DNA from: 2-01-FULL-33-17 sp964401705
Lineage (GTDB): Bacteria > Patescibacteriota > Minisyncoccia > Phycocordibacterales > UBA9973
DNA length: 6,923 nt
Assembly: GCA_964401705.1 (NCBI GenBank)
Contig: CAYNZJ010000028.1
Location: 1-6,923, forward strand
Direction: 5' to 3'
Of this stretch, positions 1-5,295 are shown one piece after another. Position 1 is the stretch's first letter; every line of letters begins with the position of its first letter. The translations under genes and the position numbers were made by a program. Below the pieces are notes generated by a model, which saw only the letters and a program-made list of their open reading frames with translations, had not been told where the DNA came from and ran no database searches.

Positions 1-55
1 ATAGCATAGTTATAGCATAGTTATAGCATAGTTATAGCATAGTTATAGCATAGTT
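1..55. repeat. 11-bp tandem repeat array, left end
   Basis: Five perfect head-to-tail copies of ATAGCATAGTT run from the first base to the stop codon of brnA; the last T of the array is also the last base of that stop codon on the minus strand. The first 53 bases equal the last 53 of the window (6871-6923), so this is very probably the same array as at the right end, split where a circular molecule was linearised. The unit is about one helical turn long. On the minus strand each unit reads TATGCTATAAC, close to an extended -10 promoter element. The array is non-coding, and 11 is not a multiple of 3. Iteron-like binding, promoter tuning or simple slippage are all possible. Confidence 0.95.
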
Positions 56-312
56 TACCCTTGAAGCATATCATGACGTTCTTCAAACATTTTTTCTCTA
101 AGAACCTTATTCAAAAATTTTGTTACATCGCCATGAAGTTTTAACCACATAACAACATCTTTATCCAATCGAGCAGTTATTTGGGATTTTACCGGTTTAA
201 AGAATGGATTGATTCTCCATTCTAAATTATCTTCTATTTCTGGGATATCACTAAAGTCAATGTCATTATCTGACATTTTTTTCAAGCTTTCAAGTTGTTC
301 TTTTCTGTTCAT
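55..312 (-). CDS. brnA: BrnA-family antitoxin
   Basis: Eighty-five residues. BrnA is the antitoxin and repressor of the BrnT/BrnA type II module: it binds and neutralises the BrnT ribonuclease and represses their shared promoter. Residues about 42-76 (KSQITARLDKDVVMWLK, then a short helix ending NKVLREKM) match the ribbon-helix-helix end of BrnA proteins. The acidic N-terminal half (residues 14-32) is the part expected to wrap the toxin. The gene lies downstream of brnT and overlaps it by 23 bp, the usual toxin-first order. An AAAGGGCG ribosome binding site lies just before the ATG, inside the end of brnT. The stop codon runs directly into the 11-bp array, with no terminator visible between, so transcripts may read through it. 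The family call rests on the RHH sequence plus the BrnT neighbour. Confidence 0.85.
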   Translation of the reverse strand: MNRKEQLESLKKMSDNDIDFSDIPEIEDNLEWRINPFFKPVKSQITARLDKDVVMWLKLHGDVTKFLNKVLREKMFEERHDMLQG

Positions 313-562
313 ATTGCGCCCTTTCTTTTTTACTTGCGAGTCTGGCTGATATTAACCTATAATTTGATTTTCTTATCGTATACACGACAGAAATAACAAA
401 CTCCTCAATTTTTCCAATAATTTGAATACGTTCCTCACATCCAATAATCCTATCTGTCTCAATTGCTAACGGATCTGAAAATATTTCCGTTGCAAATAAG
501 AAATTAATTCCATGTTTGGTTATATTCGATTTGTTTTTATTTTCATCCCATTCAAATTGCAT
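290..562 (-). CDS. brnT: BrnT-family toxin (ribonuclease)
   Basis: Ninety residues, the usual BrnT length. BrnT is a small RelE-fold ribonuclease that blocks translation by cutting RNA when not held by BrnA. Family marks visible are the N-terminal FEWDENKNKSNITKHGI (residues 3-19, with the conserved W5-D6, K9 and K16-H17-G18), EER at 43-45 before a beta strand, and the C-terminal RLISARLASKKERAQYE (69-85), the classic BrnT ending with S72-A73-R74 and E80. Nothing suggests it is broken. An AGGAAATAA ribosome binding site precedes the ATG, and a TTGACG-17-TATAAT promoter lies 50-78 bp upstream. The pair probably acts as an addiction module for the plasmid; a role in phage defence is possible but not shown by the sequence. 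Confidence 0.92.
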   Translation of the reverse strand: MQFEWDENKNKSNITKHGINFLFATEIFSDPLAIETDRIIGCEERIQIIGKIEEFVISVVYTIRKSNYRLISARLASKKERAQYEQKRTT

Positions 563-611
563 TTATTTCCTAACCAATATATTTGTATTTGTTTTTGCAT
601 TACAATAATAC

Positions 612-640
612 ATTATATACCTAGATGATTAGTACGTCAA
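612..640 (-). promoter_or_regulatory. sigma-70 promoter of brnTA
   Basis: Read on the minus strand, TTGACG (640-635) is followed by a 17-bp spacer and a perfect TATAAT (617-612). The -35 lies only four bases past the stop codon of mobA, so brnTA has its own promoter and need not depend on mob transcription. BrnA-type antitoxins repress their own promoter, so the operator should overlap this site; I see no clean inverted repeat to name as the operator. Confidence 0.85.
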
Positions 641-643
641 TAA

Positions 644-2143
644 TTATCTACTCATGCCCCAACCTCTATCCATTTTGTGCTCAATTTCCTGGTTTTTCTG
701 CTGCTTCGGCTCATCTAAATTAAGGTCTGGCGCATTTGAAATATCTAAATCAGGGATATTGTCTAGGTCTAAATCTACAGCTGTTTCAATTTCAATGTCT
801 AATCGTTTACTGTCTAACATTTCCTGATGCTCTGGTTTTTCTAGGCTAATCTTGGCATAACGTTCATCATTGGTGATAATCTCAATAGTAGCCTTAATAA
901 AATCATCATTGCCGTTAATATTGAGCTTGTCACCAAATTGGCTAACTACAACATCTAAGGCTAATTTTATGCTCTCATCGCTTTGCTTATTAATATTTAC
1001 ATGGGTTCTATGTACGTCTATGTCACCAGTGCGACTAGTCCAATATTCATAATCTCCAGTTGTTTGCTTAGTAAAAAACTCCTTATGTTCTCTGGCAATA
1101 TCAAATAATTTATACCTGTGTTGCGCTGTTATAAAGTTGTCTGCTGGTACTTTTAACCGTTCAATCTCTTCTTGTTCTTTGGTTTTCAGCTCGGCTTGTT
1201 TCTTGTCTTCAGCTTGCTTTGCCTGCTCTTGTCGCAACAACTCTAGGCGCATTAATTCCTGTTGTCTAACTAGTTCTAGTTGTTGTTTTAGCTGTTCATC
1301 AATCCGCTGTTTTCGTTCAATATCTTGTTTCTGTAGCTCTAACCGCTCCAACTCTGCCCGTTCTCGGGCTAGGTTATTGCCATCACTATAAATCTGCCGT
1401 TCCAACTGTACAACATTATCAATAGTTCGATTATGATTGCCTAACTCTGTTTCAACTCCTTGCCGTTCGAGCGCTACTGCTTCTTTACCTAAGTGTTTTT
1501 TTACGGTTTCCCTATTTTCTTTGCGTTCACAACTAACTGCTAAATCAAGCCCTACCATTGTGAGGTGTTTATTCTGGATAGTTTCCCAATCCTTTCGAAT
1601 ATCTTTGATTTGTTCTTGCGTTACCGGCACATTATTTTTTTGGCATTTAGTGTTATTCCACTCTATAGCGGTGCGTTCTCCTAGTTGTTTGCTCTCTGGG
1701 TTAAACTCTCTGGTAGTAGTTAAAATATGAGCATGTATATTCCCGTTTCCGTCTTTCTCATTGTGAATCGCCCAATCAGCAACATTGTTAAATTTGTTTG
1801 TTAACTCTGTGGCAAATTCTCGCACCAATTCTATGTTTTGCTCAGTGCTTAGTTCTTTTGGCAAAGCTACAACATATTCTCTAGCCGTTCGGCTATCCTT
1901 GCGGTTTTCAGCAAGTTCCGCATTGTTCCATATCTCGGAACGTTCTTTTTTATCTAGCGTTAAATCTTTGTAGGTGATTTCTGAGTAAACTAAATCTTCT
2001 GACATTTTTTTACTATTGTATTTGTGAATTTCACCAGTCCGCAAGTCTGTGATTTTATCACGGCAATTATATGCAATTTTAGCAGTTGCGCTGTGTCCGA
2101 TACTTCGGCTAACTGTTTTTATTTGCATTGTGTAAATTGCCAT
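644..2143 (-). CDS. mobA: MobA/MobL-family relaxase (MOBQ) with C-terminal LPD7-like domain
   Basis: Relaxase of 499 residues that should nick the plasmid at oriT and stay bound to the 5' end during transfer. The N-terminus matches MobA/MobL: MAIYTMQIKTVSRSIGHSA, then Y25 in AKIAYNCRD as the expected catalytic tyrosine. EYVVALPKEL lies at 89-98. The metal-binding histidines are H127 (WAIHNE) and H137/H139 in GNGNIHAHIL. Residues about 205-335 are a long charged, Gln/Glu-rich coiled coil. Residues about 338-440 (YKLFDIA, FFTKQTTGDYEYW, LALDVVVSQFGDKLNINGND) resemble the LPD7 domain seen at the C-end of other plasmid relaxases. A short acidic repeat (VDLDLDNIPDLDISNAPDLN) and a basic tail ending RGWGMSR follow. 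There is no primase domain of the RSF1010 MobA kind. It diverges from the traD-like gene across oriT. AGGA lies 10 bases before the ATG. Confidence 0.93.
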   Translation of the reverse strand: MAIYTMQIKTVSRSIGHSATAKIAYNCRDKITDLRTGEIHKYNSKKMSEDLVYSEITYKDLTLDKKERSEIWNNAELAENRKDSRTAREYVVALPKELSTEQNIELVREFATELTNKFNNVADWAIHNEKDGNGNIHAHILTTTREFNPESKQLGERTAIEWNNTKCQKNNVPVTQEQIKDIRKDWETIQNKHLTMVGLDLAVSCERKENRETVKKHLGKEAVALERQGVETELGNHNRTIDNVVQLERQIYSDGNNLARERAELERLELQKQDIERKQRIDEQLKQQLELVRQQELMRLELLRQEQAKQAEDKKQAELKTKEQEEIERLKVPADNFITAQHRYKLFDIAREHKEFFTKQTTGDYEYWTSRTGDIDVHRTHVNINKQSDESIKLALDVVVSQFGDKLNINGNDDFIKATIEIITNDERYAKISLEKPEHQEMLDSKRLDIEIETAVDLDLDNIPDLDISNAPDLNLDEPKQQKNQEIEHKMDRGWGMSR

Positions 2144-2162
2144 TTTTGTATTTTCCTAATTT

Positions 2163-2183
2163 GTTACTTTTGCAAAAAGTAAC
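2163..2183. repeat. inverted repeat in mobA leader next to oriT
   Basis: GTTACTTTT (2163-2171) and AAAAGTAAC (2175-2183) are perfect 9-bp arms around the spacer GCA. The repeat lies between the ribosome binding site of mobA and the oriT hairpin, so it would sit in the mobA mRNA leader about 20 bases before the start codon. It could be a binding site for a mob protein or a hairpin affecting mobA translation. Confidence 0.75.
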
Positions 2184-2188
2184 GCACT

Positions 2189-2219
2189 GCTTTGCGTAGC
2201 AAGGCGTAAAGTGCGCTCT
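2189..2219 (+). other. oriT, RSF1010/R1162-like (MOBQ) nic region
   Basis: The arms GCTTTGC (2189-2195) and GCAAGGC (2199-2205), one G-T mismatch, surround the loop GTA. They are followed at once by GTAAAGTGCGCTCTT. The R1162/RSF1010 oriT has the same plan: a short inverted repeat followed by TAAGTGCGCCCT, nicked between G and C. By analogy the nick would fall between 2215 and 2216. The site lies between divergent mob genes, as in RSF1010. The match in sequence, spacing and place together makes this a strong call; the exact nick position is inferred. Confidence 0.85.
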
Positions 2220-2271
2220 TATCTCATACTTCGATGAAGAGTACTATTAGCGTCGTCTTAAATCTAAGCAC

Positions 2272-2308
2272 AATTATACCAGAAGATCCGGCGCAATATT
2301 GTATAATT
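2272..2308. promoter_or_regulatory. divergent promoter region, two -10 boxes as an inverted repeat
   Basis: AATTATAC (2272-2279) and GTATAATT (2301-2308) are perfect 8-bp inverted arms 21 bp apart, each holding a -10 box. On the minus strand TGGTATAAT (2281-2273) is a good extended -10 for mobA, giving a leader of about 120 bases that includes oriT. On the plus strand TATAAT (2302-2307) would serve the traD-like gene, about 30 bases from its start. Neither has a convincing -35. The symmetry suggests one regulator could control both, as mob proteins do at RSF1010 oriT. Confidence 0.6.
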
Positions 2309-2345
2309 ACTCTTTGTATCAATAACATACTATGGAGTAAGCAAC

Positions 2346-2759
2346 ATGACTGATAATAGCCAAGAGATCAACCAGAAAACAGAAACCAAGAAGCTAACCG
2401 TTAAACAACTAGAATTGCAACTAAGACGATTGGAACAGCAACAGTTAAAAGCTAAAGAAAAGTTAGCCAAACAAATCGAACGTGAAAAAGACAAAGAACA
2501 TAAAAGCCAAGCTCGTAAACTTCGCAATAAAAAAATCTATGATTGGGGTGGCTTAATTCCTTTAGTGTTTGGCGCTGATGAATTTGATAAAATCGCCGAT
2601 AGCACAGAATTAAAAAACTGCTTGATTGGCTTGCTGATCAAAACTCAATCAGAATTACAAGCAAACGGCTTTGGTCTAACGCCTGAGAATAAACCTAAAT
2701 GGCTTGAGTTCTACAAAAGTCAAGGCAAGAAATTTTTAGATGAGCGCAATAATGGATGA
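2346..2759 (+). CDS. TraD/MobC-like mobilisation accessory protein
   Basis: One hundred thirty-seven residues. Residues about 15-60 form a very basic Gln/Lys/Glu-rich coiled coil. The second half begins RKLRNKKIYDWGGLIPLVFGA (57-77) and continues with ELKNCLIGLLIKTQSEL (88-104). This follows the pattern of the small TraD/MobC-type proteins of mobilisable plasmids: a charged stretch, R-x-R, a hydrophobic GGL helix, then LxGLLL. These proteins help the relaxase at oriT or control mob promoters. It starts with GGAG eight bases before the ATG and diverges from mobA across oriT. The next gene begins inside its last codons, so the two are translationally coupled. It is unrelated to the large TraD coupling ATPase of F. 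Family assignment is by pattern and context only. Confidence 0.7.
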   Translation: MTDNSQEINQKTETKKLTVKQLELQLRRLEQQQLKAKEKLAKQIEREKDKEHKSQARKLRNKKIYDWGGLIPLVFGADEFDKIADSTELKNCLIGLLIKTQSELQANGFGLTPENKPKWLEFYKSQGKKFLDERNNG

Positions 2760-3342
2760 TCAAACCTTAATCAAAGCATTTCTAAAAAAGCAAAAAGAAA
2801 TCCAAGACGACTTTTTAACACGGCTAAACCAATACAAAGCCCCAGTTGACACGACAGAATTAAAAAAGCTAGTTGAGGACTACAAAACGGCAGTTTATGG
2901 TGCAGCAAGTATAAAACCCAAATTAGACACCTCAACGATAGACCAAACTATCAAACAAGCCGTAACTAGCGCAATAAGCACGGTAAGCCTATCTAGCCTC
3001 ACCGACGAAGTTAAAACACAAGCCAGAGCGATAGAACGCAACAATAGCTTACTTTCAAATGGTACAGGTTGGCAACTTAAATTCTGGGTTATCTTGCTGA
3101 CGTTGGCTTTTGGATTTATGGCAGGCTGGGGCGTAAATTGGTATTTTGAGATTCCAGCTAAAATCGCAGGAGTAAGAAAGTATCAAACATTGCAATCTTG
3201 GTATGATGGTATTAACGAAATGATGAAAGATAACTGCCAACTAGCAAAAGCATACTATAAAGCGAGAAATTTAAATCCAAAAGATGTTCAGTGTGGAACT
3301 CTTCCATTAAAAACAAGTCAAGACCTGATTAGTGGCAACTAA
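2752..3342 (+). CDS. single-pass membrane mobilisation protein (MobB-like by position)
   Basis: One hundred ninety-six residues from the chosen ATG. The N-terminal part is hydrophilic and helical, with a long run of Ser/Thr/Lys/Gln and likely coiled coil. One strong membrane segment follows (LKFWVILLTLAFGFMAGW and onward, about residues 109-132), then a C-terminal domain of about 60 residues with two cysteines. It shares an operon with the traD-like gene and overlaps it by 8 bp. Another in-frame ATG lies at 2740; I prefer 2752 because TGAG sits seven bases before it, while the only purine-rich site for 2740 is too far upstream. Membrane-anchored partners of relaxases, such as MobB of RSF1010, help bring the relaxosome to the transfer channel. 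That role is inferred from place and topology, not from sequence similarity I can name. Confidence 0.75.
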   Translation: MDDQTLIKAFLKKQKEIQDDFLTRLNQYKAPVDTTELKKLVEDYKTAVYGAASIKPKLDTSTIDQTIKQAVTSAISTVSLSSLTDEVKTQARAIERNNSLLSNGTGWQLKFWVILLTLAFGFMAGWGVNWYFEIPAKIAGVRKYQTLQSWYDGINEMMKDNCQLAKAYYKARNLNPKDVQCGTLPLKTSQDLISGN

Positions 3343-3400
3343 AAATTAACGGGGGTATGGGGGTGAGCTCGTCGAACCACCATATAAACGAACCTAAAAT

Positions 3401-3416
3401 AATAAAAATTTTTATT
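3401..3416. repeat. 16-bp perfect AT palindrome
   Basis: AATAAAAATTTTTATT has no spacer. It lies 59 bases past the end of the plus-strand mob operon. There is no GC stem, so it is a poor classical terminator, though the T-run could help end transcription. It could also be a bent or easily melted site. Confidence 0.7.
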
Positions 3417-3565
3417 CGCGGGAAAGTTTTTAGAAAATCAACGGCTCTTCGCGCTCTAATTACCACTCTAATCGCATTTTAAAGCCGATAGCGACATTTT
3501 TAAGTCTACTGATAGGGCAAAGATACCAAATAACTATTTTGTGAGCGTAGCGAGCTATTTTTAGG

Positions 3566-3604
3566 TGCGCAAAGCGCATCGATTTGAGTGGTGCTCAATG
3601 CACC
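3566..3604. repeat. two consecutive short hairpins
   Basis: TGCGC-AAA-GCGCA (3566-3578) and GGTGC-TCAAT-GCACC (3590-3604) are perfect inverted repeats 11 bases apart, the most GC-rich spots in this non-coding region. Neither is followed by a T-run on the plus strand. They sit just before the AT-rich stretch, so they could be a primosome or priming structure or a boundary of the origin; the sequence does not decide this. Confidence 0.6.
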
Positions 3605-3697
3605 AGAAAATCTCTATACTTGGATTAGGTTTTGATTAAATATAAAAATCACTTAAAAAGACGTTTATTAAAAATAACGTTGATTTTTATTGATTAT

Positions 3698-3721
3698 ATA
3701 AAGGATTAAATAAAGGATTAG
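3698..3721 (+). repeat. 12-bp direct repeat pair in AT-rich origin region
   Basis: ATAAAGGATTAA (3698-3709) is followed directly by ATAAAGGATTAG (3710-3721). The end of the second copy is part of a longer match: GGATTAGGTTT occurs at 3622-3632 and again at 3715-3725. Short AT-rich tandem 12- or 13-mers beside iterons are typical of the duplex-unwinding part of iteron origins, which is the likely role here. Confidence 0.65.
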
Positions 3722-3763
3722 GTTTCGCTGTAAGCACTGCAAATAGTGGGATTGCGTGGTTTT

Positions 3764-3882
3764 TGGTGGCTGATACCTCAATAGTATGGTGGCTGATACC
3801 TCAATAGTTGGTGGCTGATACCTCAATAGTTGGTGGCTGATACCTCAATAGTTGGTGGCTGATACCTCAATAGTTGGTGGCT
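3764..3882 (+). repeat. five 22-bp iterons plus a partial copy (oriV)
   Basis: Five identical 22-bp units with core GGCTGATACCTCAATAG start at 3764, 3787, 3809, 3831 and 3853. A partial copy TGGTGGCT follows at 3875-3882. Spacing is exactly 22 bp except for one extra A (3786) between the first two. The length equals two helical turns, so bound Rep molecules would line up on one face. The array ends inside the stop codon of the TrfA-like gene, downstream of the initiator rather than upstream of it. These should be the Rep binding sites for initiation and copy control by handcuffing. Confidence 0.92.
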
Positions 3883-4784
3883 TAAAATTTATTAAATAAA
3901 TCTAACTGTTTTTTAGTCTTACCAGTTGGATAAATCAGTAAAAACTCTCTGGTAGTTATCTCATAGCTCCATTTAGATTTTAAATTTACTGCAAGATGGG
4001 CTTTTTTAACTAATTCCAAGGCGTGTTTTAGCTTACGTTTAAAGTCTTTTGGCTCTGTTTCACTTCTACATAATTTTTGTAAAAAATTAATGGCAAATGG
4101 TATAGGTTTATTGTGACTTTCATAAAAATTATATAACCATCTAGCCAATTGATTATCTCCTAGTAAGTGCCTAATATCAGCACTAATTAAGGTGTAATCT
4201 TCCTCACTAAATAGAGGGGTTAATTTTTTATTATATTCTATAACCAGCTTTCCATCTCCCGCAGAATCGATATAATAATTGTTGATTAAGCTTCCTCCAA
4301 ATTCTTTTGTCCCTGTTGTTATCGTAACAACTCCAAATTTTAAGCGTTTGGTTCTTGCAATAAGCGCATCGTATGCTGTTTTAGTTGGAGATAACCTCAT
4401 TTGTTGACACAAATCATATAGAGTGATACGTAATTCATTCTCAACATTACGATTCTTTGCTAGGTACATAAATGTATCCCACAGCTCTAAATCATTCTGA
4501 TCCATTTCTGAACCACTAAATGAGACTTTATATTGCGACATCGTAAAAATAGGTTGGCTTTCAACCAAAGCTCTACGTCCTTTGCGAACCATACCAAACA
4601 AAGCACCCCGCAAAAAGCAGTTTGGGATAGCACGTCTATCTTCAAAAATTTCTGGCAATAGTTGCTGCATTGCAGTGCCTAGTAACTTTGCTTCATCTTC
4701 TGCTTTTTGACGCTTTTCTTTCGTCAAGATATGCTGCTTAGCTTTTTCGAAATATTCTTTATCCATTATAGGCTTTTGAATCAT
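3882..4784 (-). CDS. trfA: TrfA-family plasmid replication initiator
   Basis: Three hundred residues. It should bind the adjacent 22-bp iterons and load host replication proteins. The TrfA family pattern is clear: RRAIPNCFLRGALFGMVRKG (50-69), then YKVSFSGSEMDQNDLELWD (85-103), LYDLCQQMRLSPTKTAYDAL (122-141), GGSLINNYY (163-171), and LARWLYNFYESHNKPIP (213-229) leading to LQKLCRSE. These mark two winged-helix domains at about 95-190 and 190-285. It is not the Rep_3 type common on small plasmids of this size. The ATG shares its A with the TAA of the upstream HTH gene (TAATG), with GGGG eight bases before it, so the two are coupled. A second ATG at codon 7 is possible. The stop codon overlaps the last partial iteron. 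Confidence 0.93.
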   Translation of the reverse strand: MIQKPIMDKEYFEKAKQHILTKEKRQKAEDEAKLLGTAMQQLLPEIFEDRRAIPNCFLRGALFGMVRKGRRALVESQPIFTMSQYKVSFSGSEMDQNDLELWDTFMYLAKNRNVENELRITLYDLCQQMRLSPTKTAYDALIARTKRLKFGVVTITTGTKEFGGSLINNYYIDSAGDGKLVIEYNKKLTPLFSEEDYTLISADIRHLLGDNQLARWLYNFYESHNKPIPFAINFLQKLCRSETEPKDFKRKLKHALELVKKAHLAVNLKSKWSYEITTREFLLIYPTGKTKKQLDLFNKF

Positions 4785-5206
4785 TAAAATATCCCCAGAA
4801 ATTTTTTACGGGGTTTAGAGGTTTTATTTTCTAGTAAGTGCGCAGCTTTCTCTAGTTGAGATTTGAGCCAATTTTCACGTTCTTGAGTTTCTTTGCGTAA
4901 TAACATTTCCCTGTCTTTAGCTTCTTGCTCTCTTGCTCTAGCTTCTACTAACTGATGTTCTAGCAGCTCAATTATTTTGTTTTTATCAGCTTGTTTTTCA
5001 GTGTTCTCAGTTGTCCTACCTTGTTCATTAATACTGTCTGAAAGTTGTATATTACCAAATACTCTTATAAGCTCAGATGTATCAATTAACTTCTTACCAT
5101 CATCAACAGTAACACTTATAACCCCCTTATTAATATACTTTGTATAAAATTGTGAACGGCTAACTCCAGATAATCTAATTGCTTCTGATATCGATAATTT
5201 ACTCAT
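4784..5206 (-). CDS. HTH / coiled-coil plasmid replication-associated protein
   Basis: One hundred forty residues. Residues 5-50 (SISEAIRLSGVSRSQFYTKYINKG, then a short wing and DTSELIRVFG) look like a MerR-type helix-turn-helix as in excisionase-like DNA binders. Residues about 75-125 are a continuous charged coiled coil for dimerisation, and the tail is basic and aromatic (PRKKFLGIF). Proteins of this build are common next to rep genes on small plasmids, often downstream of rep; here it is upstream and coupled to the initiator by TAATG. Likely roles are control of the rep operon, copy number or maintenance. A perfect 34-bp palindrome 19-52 bases before its ATG is the obvious candidate operator. 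I cannot name a tested homologue. Confidence 0.8.
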   Translation of the reverse strand: MSKLSISEAIRLSGVSRSQFYTKYINKGVISVTVDDGKKLIDTSELIRVFGNIQLSDSINEQGRTTENTEKQADKNKIIELLEHQLVEARAREQEAKDREMLLRKETQERENWLKSQLEKAAHLLENKTSKPRKKFLGIF

Positions 5207-5224
5207 TTTCCAACCGCTATAAAG

Positions 5225-5258
5225 ATCTAAAGCTGTCCTAATTAGGACAGCTTTAGAT
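5225..5258. promoter_or_regulatory. 34-bp perfect palindrome upstream of HTH-rep operon
   Basis: The left half contains CTAAAGCTGTCCTAA and the right half is its exact reverse complement; all 34 bases pair, centred between 5241 and 5242. It lies between the cargo operon and the HTH-rep operon, both transcribed leftward. As DNA it would suit a dimeric or tetrameric repressor such as the HTH protein next to it. As RNA it would be a 15-bp hairpin with an AATT loop, but only weak T-rich sequence follows, so a terminator role is secondary. TTTACA (minus strand, 5266-5261) just upstream could be a -35 box, with no good -10 at the right distance. Confidence 0.8.
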
Positions 5259-5271
5259 TATGTAAACATAA
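5258..5271. repeat. 14-bp inverted repeat next to the long palindrome
   Basis: TTATGT (5258-5263) and ACATAA (5266-5271) are perfect 6-bp arms around AA. The element shares one base with the 34-bp palindrome. The two together may form a compound operator for the HTH-rep operon. Confidence 0.55.
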
Positions 5272-5295
5272 GACATAAAAAAGACTGGCTAATCA

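Larger units (their letters stand above)
3343..3763. other. non-coding region, probable part of oriV
   Basis: No convincing gene lies in these 421 bases. From left to right there is a G-rich start (GGGGGTATGGGGG at 3351-3363), a 16-bp AT palindrome (3401-3416), two short GC hairpins (3566-3578 and 3590-3604), and then a strongly AT-rich stretch (about 3605-3721). The AT-rich stretch has a hairpin-like ACGTTTATT/AATAACGT pair (3661-3680) and direct repeats. It abuts the iterons, so it is the natural candidate for the unwinding region of the origin. I found no good DnaA box. Confidence 0.6.

Noticed and set aside
870..1973. Several plus-strand open frames opposite mobA
   Set aside because: They are Ser/Cys-rich antisense shadows of the Gln/Glu-rich coiled coil and relaxase domain and lack ribosome binding sites.
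2209..2217. AAGTGCGCT resembles the Pasteurellaceae DNA uptake signal core AAGTGCGGT
   Set aside because: One base off, found once, and fully explained as part of the oriT nic sequence.
2296..2323. Possible Xer recombination (pdif-like) site: ATATTGTATAA, six bases, TTTGTATCAAT
   Set aside because: The left half resembles a XerC arm, but the right half matches a XerD arm poorly, there is only one such site, and the GTATAA is explained by the divergent -10 boxes.
2330..2527. Minus-strand open frame opposite the TraD-like gene
   Set aside because: Antisense shadow of the coiled coil; Leu/Ser/Cys-rich with no support.
3055..3240. Minus-strand open frame opposite the membrane protein gene
   Set aside because: Antisense of a clear membrane segment and coding frame; no ribosome binding site seen.
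3357..3482. 41-codon plus-strand reading frame after the mob operon
   Set aside because: The only G-rich sequence before the ATG is one base away, too close for a ribosome binding site, and the product has no recognisable feature. It could be a remnant, but I cannot support it.
3764..3882. Regular repeats that might be a CRISPR array
   Set aside because: Units are directly adjacent with no unique spacers, and they sit beside a TrfA-type initiator, so they are iterons. The 11-bp array also lacks spacers.
5234..5249. CTG and CAG arms in the palindrome suggested a LexA box
   Set aside because: The arms are 12 bases apart, not the 10 of the E. coli-type LexA site, and no damage-response gene is next to it.
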